Positions 25,494 to 33,260 of a DNA stretch of 64,000 bases are shown one piece after another. The stretch lies in the NCBI RefSeq assembly GCF_000718005.1, contig NZ_JODV01000024.1, one strand, 5' to 3'. The number at the start of each line of letters is the position of its first letter. Position 1 is the first letter of the stretch. This stretch comes from Actinoalloteichus_B caeruleus (lineage in GTDB: Bacteria > Actinomycetota > Actinomycetes > Mycobacteriales > Pseudonocardiaceae). The translations under genes were made by a program, and so were the position numbers. The notes beneath the pieces were generated by a model. It saw nothing but the letters and a program-made list of their open reading frames with translations. It searched no databases and was not told the origin of the DNA.

Positions 25494-26114
25494 TCAGCCC
25501 GACCGGTGGGGCGTGCCGCCGCCGGCTCCGACTCCCGTGAACAGCGTGTCGACCACCCGCGCGGCGGCCGCGTCCAGTTCGGCCGGTGTCGGCTCCTCGG
25601 CCAGGTCCTCGGCGGCGGCGTGGATGAGCCCGTAGTACACCCGGCTTGCCCAGTCGGGGTCGACGTCCGAGCGCACCGCCCCGGCGTCGCGGGCCCGGCG
25701 GAACAGGGCGACGCAGCGGGCGCGGGTGTCGGTGTGAACGCGCACCACCTCGGGGTGTTCGGAGTGGACGCCCATCGCGAAGCTCCAGGTCCGTTTGATG
25801 CGCAGCACATTGGCCGTCACCTCGTGCAGGGCGACCAGGGGTGGGGCGCTCTCGGGGCGGCCGGCCAGGACCGCCGCCTCCAACTGCTGGGCCGCCAGGA
25901 CCGTCAGCGAGGAGACGAGGTCCTCCCTGGTGGCGAAGCGCCGGTGCACCGTAGTCCGCGCGACCCCCGCCTCGGCGGCGATGCGTTCCATCGTGGCCCC
26001 GGGCTCCTGGCTGAGCACCCGTTCGGCGGCGGCGAGGATGGCGCGCACGGTGCGTTCGGCGTCCGCGCGTCGGGCGCGTCCCGGCCCCGGGGTCCGTTCC
26101 GTGTTGTCCCGCAT
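25494..26114 (-). CDS. TetR family regulator divergent from an SDR
   Basis: A 206-residue repressor: helix-turn-helix at residues 20-65 (RAILAAAERVLSQEPGATMERIAAEAGVARTTVHRRF) and a helical C-terminal ligand domain. The ATG at 26114 has GGAGGG at the right distance; a longer frame starting at 26153 is less likely. The gap to the divergent SDR start (120 bases) carries a perfect palindrome, so autoregulation together with SDR control is likely. Confidence 0.9.
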   Translation of the reverse strand: MRDNTERTPGPGRARRADAERTVRAILAAAERVLSQEPGATMERIAAEAGVARTTVHRRFATREDLVSSLTVLAAQQLEAAVLAGRPESAPPLVALHEVTANVLRIKRTWSFAMGVHSEHPEVVRVHTDTRARCVALFRRARDAGAVRSDVDPDWASRVYYGLIHAAAEDLAEEPTPAELDAAAARVVDTLFTGVGAGGGTPHRSG

Positions 26115-26167
26115 CACCGTGCCCTCCCCGCCGGGAGCGTACCGCCGTGCCACCCCTTCCCTCGAAG

Positions 26168-26187
26168 TTGCTACATTCGTGTAGCAA
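26168..26187. promoter_or_regulatory. Perfect inverted repeat, TetR operator candidate
   Basis: TTGCTACA and TGTAGCAA arms (8 bases each) around TTCG. It lies midway between the TetR ATG and the SDR start. Size and placement are those of a TetR-family operator. Confidence 0.75.
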
Positions 26188-26234
26188 GTAACTCGGTAGT
26201 GGCATCAAATCAGTAGTGGTTGAAGGGAGTTCTG

Positions 26235-27020
26235 GTGGATCTTCGCCTGAGCGGGAAGACAGCGGTGGTCACCGGCGGGAGTCGGGGCATCGGCCGCGCC
26301 ATCGCGGCCGTCCTCGCCGAACAGGGAGTCCGGGTGGTGGTCGGCGCCCGCCGCGCCCCCGACCCGCCGGTGCCCGGCACGACGGCCGTCACCGCCGACC
26401 TCGGCACCGAGCAGGGCGCGCGGGACCTCGCCGGCGCGGCCCTCACGGAACTCGGCGCGGTCGACGTCCTGGTGAACAACGTCGGAGGCGGCGACGGTGG
26501 TGATGGTCAGACCAGCGGGTTCCTGGGGACCTCCGACGCCCTGTGGCACGCCACCTTCGAACTGAACCTGTTCAGCGCGGTCCGCGTCACCCGGCACCTG
26601 CTGCCCAGCCTGGTCGACCAGCGCGGCAGCATCGTCACCGTGTCCTCCAACGCGGCGCGGACGCCCGGCGCCGGCCCGTTGCCCTACGCGGTTGCCAAGG
26701 CCGCGCTCACCGCGTTCGCCAAGGGCCTCGACGCCGAGTACGGGCCCCGGGGCGTCCGGGTCAACACCGTCTCCCCGGGACCGGTGCGCACCGATCTGTG
26801 GGAACACCCAGAGGGGTACGGCGCCGCCCTCGCCCGCTCGCTGGGCATCCCCCTCGACGACCTGCTCGCCGGCCTGCCCGAGGCCTCGGGCATGACCACC
26901 GGTCGGCTCGTCGAACCCCTCGAGGTGGCGCACCTCGTCGCCTACCTGGCCTCACCGCTGGCCGCCAGCGTCGCGGGCGCGGACCTGCTCATCGACGGCG
27001 GCGCCACCCGAACCCTCTGA
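26235..27020 (+). CDS. Short-chain dehydrogenase/reductase (SDR)
   Basis: A 261-residue classical SDR. The Rossmann cofactor loop is TGGSRGIG, the NNVGG motif follows VDVLV, and the catalytic Ser, Tyr and Lys are in VSSNAARTPGAGPLPYAVAKAA. The C-terminal LIDGGATRTL is typical. The GTG at 26235 has AAGGGA six bases upstream and gives a standard family length. It faces the TetR gene across an operator. Such TetR-SDR pairs often process the ligand that relieves repression; the substrate is unknown. Confidence 0.88.
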   Translation: MDLRLSGKTAVVTGGSRGIGRAIAAVLAEQGVRVVVGARRAPDPPVPGTTAVTADLGTEQGARDLAGAALTELGAVDVLVNNVGGGDGGDGQTSGFLGTSDALWHATFELNLFSAVRVTRHLLPSLVDQRGSIVTVSSNAARTPGAGPLPYAVAKAALTAFAKGLDAEYGPRGVRVNTVSPGPVRTDLWEHPEGYGAALARSLGIPLDDLLAGLPEASGMTTGRLVEPLEVAHLVAYLASPLAASVAGADLLIDGGATRTL

Positions 27021-27062
27021 GCCGGCGGCGCGGTGGGGCGGCCCGCCGGGCCTGGTGCGGGA

Positions 27063-27791
27063 TCAGCCGGCCGACCCGGACCCCGACCGCGCCGCGCCGT
27101 CCGGGACGGCACACGCCGCGCCACCCTCGCCCCCCGTCGGGTCGGCGGCCCGCTCGTCCACCCCGGCGGCGGTGGCCAGGGCGCGTGCCAGCACCTCGAC
27201 CGGTTGCGCGCCCGACACCCCGTACCTGCCGTCGAGCACGAAGAACGGCACCCCGCTCACTCCGAGCCGGCGAGCCAGGTCGAGATCGGCGCGCACCGCG
27301 TCGGCGTACGCGTCCCCGTCGTCGAGCACCCGGCCGGCCGTCGCCTCGCCCACCCCGGCCTCGGTGGCGAGCAGCACGAGGGAGTCCCGGTCGAACAGCG
27401 ACCGCTGCTCGGAGAAGTGCGCGCGGAACAGCCGCTCGACCATGCGCGGGCCGGTCCCCTGCCCAGCGGCGCACTGGACCAGGCGGTGGGCGTCGAAGGT
27501 GTTGCCGTACCGCAGCCCGCCCATCCGGAACTCCAGCCCGTCCCCGGCCGCCGTGCGCTCCATGTCCGTCGCCATCCGAGCCGCCTCCTCGCGGGAGGTG
27601 CCGAACTTCGCGGCCAGCACCTCGGCCTGGTCGCGGGTCTCACCCCGGGGGAAGCCGGGGTCGAGCTGGAAGGACCGGTACACCACCTCGACGCGGTCAC
27701 CGAGGCCGGCGGCGTCGAGCGCCCGCTCGAACCGCTTCTTGCCCAGGTAGCACCAGGGGCAGACCAGATCGGACCAGATGTCGACCCGCAC
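27063..27791 (-). CDS. DsbA family (FrnE-like) oxidoreductase
   Basis: A 242-residue thioredoxin-fold protein with the active site Cys11-Pro-Trp-Cys14 (LVCPWCYLGKKRF) near its start. The inserted helical domain contains YGNTFDAHRLVQCA and the cis-Pro loop is GVSGVPFFVLDGRYGVSGAQP, as in FrnE/DsbA-like proteins. It has no signal peptide, so it probably acts in the cytoplasm as a dithiol-disulfide isomerase or in polyketide modification. The GTG at 27791 has a good AAGGAG SD. The last ~30 residues are a Gly/Ala/Asp-rich tail. The gene converges on the SDR. Confidence 0.88.
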   Translation of the reverse strand: MRVDIWSDLVCPWCYLGKKRFERALDAAGLGDRVEVVYRSFQLDPGFPRGETRDQAEVLAAKFGTSREEAARMATDMERTAAGDGLEFRMGGLRYGNTFDAHRLVQCAAGQGTGPRMVERLFRAHFSEQRSLFDRDSLVLLATEAGVGEATAGRVLDDGDAYADAVRADLDLARRLGVSGVPFFVLDGRYGVSGAQPVEVLARALATAAGVDERAADPTGGEGGAACAVPDGAARSGSGSAG

Positions 27792-27905
27792 CAGCGGCTC
27801 CTTCCACGCGCCTCGACCCCCCGGAACGGACCGTGGAGCCTCCGCCACGGTAGTCGACCGGCCCGACCGCCCGTCGTGGCGGACGAGGACGCCGCCCGGC
27901 GCCGC

Positions 27906-28679
27906 TCAGGGGGCGGTGCGGTAGTGGTAGGCGGCGAGCTCGGTGAACCCGGCGCGGGTGTAGAGCCCGTGCGCGGCGGTGTTGTCCTCGTCCACCTGGA
28001 GGTAGAGCTGGTGGGCCCCGCGTCGCCCCGCCCACCCGGCCAACGCGCCCAACACCAGCCGGGCGGCGCCCCGGCCCCGGGCGTGCCGCCTTGTCGCCAT
28101 GCCGAAGATCCCCGCCCAGCCGTCGTCGAGGACCACCCGGCCCACGCTCACCACCTCCCCGTCCAGGGCCACGGAGGCGTACCCGCAGGGGCGGTCCAGC
28201 CGGTCGAGCACCCGACGTTCGGCCTCCCGGTCGAGGCCCGCGCCGTGCACGGCGAACCAGGTGTCGAACCAGGTCGGGTCGGCGTGGTCTCGCACCGACA
28301 CCGGGAGGTGGGCGCCGACCGCCCCGACGCGCGCCCCGTCCAGCGGAGCGGTCCGCAACGACATCGGACTCTCCCGGCGATAACCCCGCCCGGCCAGCAG
28401 CGCGTCCAACTGGCCCGGTGAGGCCGGGCTGATCTGGAAGCGGGCGGTCCCGCCGTACCCGGCGTGGAAGCGTTCCGCCCGTCCCACCCGCTCCGCCAGC
28501 GGTTCCGCCGCCAGCTCCTCGTGCGCCAGCACGGCCGCCGACCACCACGCGCAGCCGGGGGAGTGCCGCAGCCACCAGCCTCCGAGGTGGACGACGTGTT
28601 CGGCGGGCAGTGCCCGCGCGGTCCGTTCCTGGAGCGCGGCGACGAGGGCGGCGGTGCTGGTCGAGGACGTGGTCGGCAT
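27906..28679 (-). CDS. GNAT family N-acetyltransferase
   Basis: A 257-residue acyltransferase. The C-terminal ~130 residues carry the GNAT fold: VVSVGRVVLDDGWAGIFGMATRRHARGRGAARLVLGAL is the cofactor-binding strand and loop (R-x-x-G-x-G/A type), and the last motif is LQVDEDNTAAHGLYTRAGFTEL. The N-terminal half resembles a degenerate second GNAT domain. The ATG at 28679 has GGGAGG five bases upstream. Substrate is unknown. A nucleotidyltransferase gene follows upstream on the same strand, 98 bases away. Confidence 0.85.
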   Translation of the reverse strand: MPTTSSTSTAALVAALQERTARALPAEHVVHLGGWWLRHSPGCAWWSAAVLAHEELAAEPLAERVGRAERFHAGYGGTARFQISPASPGQLDALLAGRGYRRESPMSLRTAPLDGARVGAVGAHLPVSVRDHADPTWFDTWFAVHGAGLDREAERRVLDRLDRPCGYASVALDGEVVSVGRVVLDDGWAGIFGMATRRHARGRGAARLVLGALAGWAGRRGAHQLYLQVDEDNTAAHGLYTRAGFTELAAYHYRTAP

Positions 28680-28777
28680 CCTCGCCTCCCTTCCGGCGGG
28701 CCAGCCACGGGGCGCGGGCGTGGCACGGCGTTCGTGATCGGCCACCCCCTCGCGCGGCGCGTTCGGCGGGCGCGTGG

Positions 28778-29611
28778 TCAGCGCGGCCCGGGGACCCCGT
28801 GCACGGCGGCGTACTCCTCGGCCAGCCAGGGGCCGAGGTCGTCGAGGACCATCGGGAGGACGTCCGTGTTCGCCGTCGGAGCCGACGCGGCCTCGGCGAC
28901 GGCCCGCATCCGCTCGGCCTGGTCCGGGTAGTACCGCCCGAAGATGTCGGCCGACCGGGTGAGGTCGCTGGTCCACCCGCCCCAGCGGGGCATGACCAGC
29001 GTGAACCCGGTGCGGACCACCCGCCTGGTGACCCCGCGCACGAGGGAACGCCGCTCGGCGTCCGTGGTGGCGGCGGCGTTCCTGTCCCGCCACCGGGGAA
29101 GCAGGGAACCGAGGTCGCCGTTCGTCTCCCGCGCGAGCACCGAGTCCGGCCGGTAACGGGGCAGCAGCTCGGCGAGGTCCTGCCCGAGCAGCGGGGTGCA
29201 CAGGCAGGCGACGAAGAACCCGCCGTCGTACCGCTCCCCGTCGCTGAGGAGGGACGTCATGCTCGACAGGAGGATGCCGGCGCCGTCGATCTCCGGGAAG
29301 GCGTCGTCCAACTCGGACTCGATGGTCCTGACCTCGGCCCGGTCGGTGGCCGATGGCTCCGCTCGCAGGGCCACCAGGACGTCCAGGTCGGACGTGCCAG
29401 GGACGGCGGTGCCCCGGGGGATGCTGCCGTAGAGGTAGGCGCTGTGCAGGCGGTCGGCGTCGAAGGTCGCCGCGAGGCGCGCCCGGGTCGCCTCGACCAC
29501 CGGCGCGAACGCCGCGCCCACCCGGTCGAGGGCCCCCTCGCGGACGATCGCTCCCGTGCCGTCCACCCCGCGTTCGTCCACCTCGCGTTCGTCCACCTCG
29601 CGTTCGGCCAT
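28778..29611 (-). CDS. Nucleotidyltransferase-fold protein (aminoglycoside adenylyltransferase-like)
   Basis: A 277-residue protein with the nucleotidyltransferase signature SAYLYGSIPRGTAVPGTSDLDVLV (residues 50-73), where the GS and DxD pair would bind the nucleotide-metal. The rest is a helical domain (LLGQDLAELLPRYRPDSV, FTLVMPRWGGWTSDL) as in aminoglycoside or small-molecule adenylyltransferases. Substrate is unknown. The start region consists of three tandem 15-base repeats that encode EVDE-like units (MAEREVDEREVDERGVDG). No good SD precedes the ATG at 29611, so a start within the repeats is possible. Confidence 0.78.
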   Translation of the reverse strand: MAEREVDEREVDERGVDGTGAIVREGALDRVGAAFAPVVEATRARLAATFDADRLHSAYLYGSIPRGTAVPGTSDLDVLVALRAEPSATDRAEVRTIESELDDAFPEIDGAGILLSSMTSLLSDGERYDGGFFVACLCTPLLGQDLAELLPRYRPDSVLARETNGDLGSLLPRWRDRNAAATTDAERRSLVRGVTRRVVRTGFTLVMPRWGGWTSDLTRSADIFGRYYPDQAERMRAVAEAASAPTANTDVLPMVLDDLGPWLAEEYAAVHGVPGPR

Positions 29612-29859
29612 TCGCGCAGGATGACCGATCGGCGCGAACCGATCCACCCGATTTCCCGAGCTCCCCTCCGTGGCACCGGCACGACCGCCCCGGGTGCCAC
29701 CCGCTCGCACACCAGCCCCGGGCTCCCGACCGGGACCGAGGGCGGACCCGGCCCGTGCCGTCGCGGTGACCGGGGGCGGCGCGGCCGGCCGCGACGGGGA
29801 GCCGCTCGCGGGTCGTCCCACGGTCCCGCCGCGCGCCGGGCCTCGTGTCCACCGCGGGC

Positions 29860-30603
29860 TCACGGGGCCGGTGGTAGCCGATAGACGGAGACGTGGGACC
29901 GGGAGTCGGAGGTGAACTCGGCTCCGGACCAGTCGGCCCACCTGTTCTCCAGGTCGAACCCGGCCAGCTGCCCCATCAGGTCGAGCTCGGCCGGCCAGAC
30001 GTAGCGGTGCGGACTGCGCGCCAGCCGCGCCTGCCTGCCCTCGCCGAACGTGAAGTGGTGGGACACCAGGTGCTGGCGCACCGTGTCGTAGGTGTCCAGG
30101 CCGACGTACCCGGGCTCGGCGTGGTAGACCAGCGCCTCCTGCCCCGGTGGGAGCCGGCGCAGCTCGGGCACCTCCAGCTCGATCACGAACCGCCCGCCGG
30201 GCACCAGGTGGCGTGCGGCGTTGCGGAAGCAGGACACCTGCTCGGCCTGGGTGAGCAGGTTCGAGATCGTGTTGTAGACCAGGTACACCAGCGAGTACTC
30301 GCCCGGCGCGGTGGCCGTGGCCATGTCCCCGATGACCACGGGCACGGCCCGATCGTCCACCTTCGTCCGGAGCCGCTCGACCATGGGACGGGACAGGTCG
30401 ATCCCGGTGACGCGGACCCCCCGTTCGGCGAGTGGCACGGCCACCCGACCGGTGCCGATCGCGAACTCCAGCGCCTCCCCGTCACCGGCCAACGCGGCCA
30501 GGCGGTCGACGGTCGGTTCCAGGACCTCACGGGCGAACCTGCCCCGGCCCGGCGTGTCATAGCGTTGGGCGGTCTCCGCGTCCCAGATCTCCTCCTGGCG
30601 CAT
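29860..30603 (-). CDS. SAM-dependent class I methyltransferase
   Basis: A 247-residue methyltransferase. The SAM-binding loop is LEFAIGTGRVAVPL (motif I, residues 42-56), then GIDLSRPMVERL (acidic residue after motif I), VVIGDMATA and VYLVYNTISNLL. The C-terminal half is a beta-rich region typical of small-molecule methyltransferases. The ATG at 30603 is chosen because the N-terminal helix EEIWDAETAQRYD fits the family start. No neighbour indicates the substrate. Confidence 0.85.
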   Translation of the reverse strand: MRQEEIWDAETAQRYDTPGRGRFAREVLEPTVDRLAALAGDGEALEFAIGTGRVAVPLAERGVRVTGIDLSRPMVERLRTKVDDRAVPVVIGDMATATAPGEYSLVYLVYNTISNLLTQAEQVSCFRNAARHLVPGGRFVIELEVPELRRLPPGQEALVYHAEPGYVGLDTYDTVRQHLVSHHFTFGEGRQARLARSPHRYVWPAELDLMGQLAGFDLENRWADWSGAEFTSDSRSHVSVYRLPPAP

Positions 30604-30963
30604 GGTCGTGACGATTCCCGGCGACGGCCCGCGATGTCCACCGAATTCGGTGCGACGGCGACCAGGCCCTGCCCGAGCCACCACCGGCGGACGGGCGCGT
30701 CCCGGGGCCACGAGGGCCGACCGGCCCGCCACTCGTGCGGCTTGTCCCGGGGCGGGGGCCGGGATCGGTGATGCCCCGAGGCGACCCGCGTGATGCGTCG
30801 AGCGGTCCTCCCCCTCACCACCGCGCACCCCGACCGCGAACGGCGGCGCGGCGGGGTCGGAGCTGCTCGGTTCACCCCCCTACGCGCGGGTGGCGCTGCC
30901 CGGTCCCGCCGCCCGTCGAAGCCCAGCGGCCGCGGTCGGCGGGGCGGGGACGAGCGGGGGTGC
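30604..30963. other. Gene-free stretch upstream of the methyltransferase
   Basis: 360 bases between the methyltransferase start and the end of the broken TetR gene. Nothing but GC-rich low-complexity frames is seen. Confidence 0.4.
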
Positions 30964-31529
30964 TCACACCATCCCGAGCATCCGCGCGACGGCTCGCCGC
31001 GCGTGGCGGGCAGCTGCCGGATCGCCGCTGACACCGGCCGTCACGATGGCGCCCTCGGCGAGCAGGACGACGGGTTCGACCACCGAGGACCCGGCGGTCC
31101 GCACCCACTCGGCGATCTGGTCGTGGAACGCCTGCTTGTGGGAACGGATCTCGGCCAACACCCGCCGCGAGGACGAGCCGAGCTCGCCGTGCGCGTTGAT
31201 CCAGGCGCAGCCCCGGAAGCCGGGTTTCCGAATTATTTCTCCAGCCAGTCGAACAGCGCCAGGACCCGTTCGCGGGGCTCGGGAACCCGCTCCACGCGGT
31301 CGGCCAGCTCGCCTCGCCACCGCTGGTCGTGGTGGCGCAACACCGCCACCACGAGGTCCTCCTTGGCGCTGAACAACCGGTAGGTCCGTTTGAGCGGCAG
31401 ACCGGAGGCGGCACGGACCTCGTCCATCCCCACCGCGCGGATGCCGCGCTCGTAGAAGAGCCGCTCCGCCGCGTCGAGGAGCACCACGCGATCGAGATGG
31501 TTCCGTTCCTCCGACGTCGGGGCTGGCAC
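30964..31529 (-). pseudogene. TetR family regulator broken by a frameshift
   Basis: Two overlapping frames together make one TetR protein. The first (31529-31233) encodes VPAPTSEERNHLDRV, the helix-turn-helix (LLDAAERLFYERGIRAVGMDEVRAASGLPLKRTYRLF) and ALFDWLEK, then TAA. The second (about 31250-30964) continues as EIIRKPGFRGCAWINAHGELG and the C-terminal ligand domain. The shift lies at about 31233-31245, consistent with one missing base. The GTG at 31529 has a good AAGGAG SD. Family members run about 190 residues unbroken here. It is either inactivated or a sequencing error; the operators and divergent target are intact. Confidence 0.8.
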
Positions 31530-31548
31530 TGGGAGACTCCTTGACGTT

Positions 31549-31599
31549 GAGAACGGTGGTTCTCTAGTGCAGGTCACCGGTGGAGAACGATCGTTCTCC
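31549..31599. promoter_or_regulatory. Two palindromic operators between broken TetR gene and DUF1348 gene
   Basis: GAGAACGGTGGTTCTC (31549-31564) has 6-base arms, and GGAGAACGATCGTTCTCC (31582-31599) is a perfect 18-base palindrome. Both share GAGAAC-N4-GTTCTC and lie about 34 bases apart. They are the likely binding sites for the adjacent TetR protein. Confidence 0.75.
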
Positions 31600-31622
31600 C
31601 ATGGGAGTGAGGAGACCAGGAG

Positions 31623-32084
31623 ATGCCCGAGGACCGTCCGCCCTACCCGCCGTTCACCCAGGAGACAGCGCTGCTGAAGGTCCAGGCGGCGGAGGACGCG
31701 TGGAACACCCGCGACCCCCACCGCGTGGCGACCGCCTACACCCCGGACTCGGTCTGGCGGAACCGCGACACGGTCCTCCGGGGCAGGGCGGAGATCATCG
31801 ACTTCCTGACCGGCAAGTGGGAGCGTGAACTGGACTACGCGCTGCGCAAATCCCTGTGGACGTGGCGAGGGAACCGGATCGCGGTCCGCTTCCAGTACGA
31901 GTGCCGCGACCGGACGGGGCAGTGGTGGCGCTGTTACGGCAACGAGCTGTGGGAGTTCGACGACCGCGGCCTGATGTCGCGCCGGGAGGCGAGCATCAAC
32001 GACGTCGCGATCAGCGACGCCCAACGACGCATCCACGGTCCCCGACTCCCGGAGGAACACGGAACCGAGATCCCGCTGTGGTGA
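31623..32084 (+). CDS. Nuclear transport factor 2-like protein (DUF1348)
   Basis: A 153-residue NTF2-like (SnoaL-type) protein. It has the DUF1348 landmarks PPFTQETALLKVQAAEDAWNTRDP, YTPDSVWRNRD, FLTGKWERELDYALRKSLW, and WWRCYGNELWEFDDRGLM with MSRREASINDVAI and the C-terminal GPRLPEEHG. Such proteins form a cone-shaped pocket; the function is not known. They are commonly paired with a TetR regulator, as here. The ATG has GGAGACCAGGAG upstream. Confidence 0.88.
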   Translation: MPEDRPPYPPFTQETALLKVQAAEDAWNTRDPHRVATAYTPDSVWRNRDTVLRGRAEIIDFLTGKWERELDYALRKSLWTWRGNRIAVRFQYECRDRTGQWWRCYGNELWEFDDRGLMSRREASINDVAISDAQRRIHGPRLPEEHGTEIPLW

Positions 32085-32198
32085 CCGGGGTAGGCGCGAC
32101 GGCGGTCAGCTGCCGGCAAGGTCGACGCAGCCCGGTCGGCGGGTAGCCGTGGGCGGCACGGCCGCCACGCACCCCGTGACCGGGTACCGCGCACTCAC

Positions 32199-33197
32199 TC
32201 ACCCCGCGCCATCCGACGCCGGGCCGCCGTCGGCCACCTCCGAGAGGCGGGCGGACAACGCGCGCAGCCGCTCCCGCAGCAGGTCAGACGCCGTCATCGT
32301 CACCGGTTCCCCGAGAGCCACGACCGCGAGGACCTCCCGCAGCAGGCCATCCACCGTGTCCGAGCCCAGCGCCACCACGCACCCGCCGTCCTCGATGTCC
32401 CGAACCCGGCCCGGCAGCGGGTCCGTCAACACCCGTGACACCCGGGCCGCCGACGCGGCCACCCACAGTTCCGCCCGGTGCGGGAACGGGGTCGACAACA
32501 GGACACCCCGTAGGTACTCGGCCGGGTCCCCACCCGGGACCTCCCCGCGCTGGAAGCGCCGCCCGGTCGGGGCCACCTCGGAGATCCGGTCCACCCGGAA
32601 CGTCCGCCACCCGCCGCGGCGCAGGTCGTGGGCGATCAGGTACCAGAGCTGGTGACCGGTCACCAGGTGGTGGGGTTCGACCCGTCGTTCGGTCACCACC
32701 CCGTCCCGGTCGCGGTAGGAGCACGTCACCACCTCGTGGTCCCGGCAGGCGACGGCGAGCACCGACAGCACCTCCGGGCACACCTGGTTCGGTGCCGGCC
32801 GCACGAGCGGGACCGTCGCCCGGGACACCGCCGCCGCCCGGTGCCGCAGCCGTGCCGGCAACACCTGCTCCAACTTCGCCAACGCCCGCACCGAGGTGTC
32901 CTCGATCCCCGTGACCGTGCCCCCGGCCGCGGTGAGCAGCGCCGTGGCCACCGCCACCGCCTCCTCGTCGTCCAGCAGCAGCGGAGGAAGATCCCGCCCG
33001 GCCACCATCCGGTACCCGCCGGCGGTGCCGGTCGTACCCCGCACCGGGTAGCCCAGGGCACGCAGCCGCCCGACGTCGCGTCGGACGGTCCGGTCGGTCA
33101 CCTCCAGCCGGCGCGCCAACTCGGCCCCCGACCACTCGCGGCGGCTCTGCAACAGCGACAGGAGGGTCAACAGCCGCGCCGGCAGGCTCGCGTTCAC
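32199..33197 (-). CDS. WYL-domain transcriptional regulator (YafY/DeoR-like)
   Basis: A 332-residue regulator. Residues 5-58 form an HTH_11 winged helix (LPARLLTLLSLLQSRREWSGAELARRLEVTDRTVRRDV). A WYL domain follows around residues 145-225, with QLWYLIAHDLRRGGWRTFRVDRI, and a WCX-type C-terminal domain. WYL proteins sense small ligands or nucleic acid and usually act on the divergent gene. It starts at a GTG, 63 bases from the FAD oxidase gene, with a perfect 8-base-arm inverted repeat in the gap. Confidence 0.9.
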   Translation of the reverse strand: MNASLPARLLTLLSLLQSRREWSGAELARRLEVTDRTVRRDVGRLRALGYPVRGTTGTAGGYRMVAGRDLPPLLLDDEEAVAVATALLTAAGGTVTGIEDTSVRALAKLEQVLPARLRHRAAAVSRATVPLVRPAPNQVCPEVLSVLAVACRDHEVVTCSYRDRDGVVTERRVEPHHLVTGHQLWYLIAHDLRRGGWRTFRVDRISEVAPTGRRFQRGEVPGGDPAEYLRGVLLSTPFPHRAELWVAASAARVSRVLTDPLPGRVRDIEDGGCVVALGSDTVDGLLREVLAVVALGEPVTMTASDLLRERLRALSARLSEVADGGPASDGAG

Positions 33198-33217
33198 TCT
33201 TTCAGGATGTCATCTCC

Positions 33218-33240
33218 TTGCGGACACCTCCGGTCCGCAA
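33218..33240. promoter_or_regulatory. Inverted repeat between WYL regulator and FAD oxidase
   Basis: TTGCGGAC and GTCCGCAA arms (8 bases) with a 7-base spacer. It sits 20 bases from the WYL start and 20 from the oxidase start. It is a probable operator, or contains the overlapping promoters. Confidence 0.6.
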
Positions 33241-33260
33241 CGCGCTCTAGCTTCGACCGC

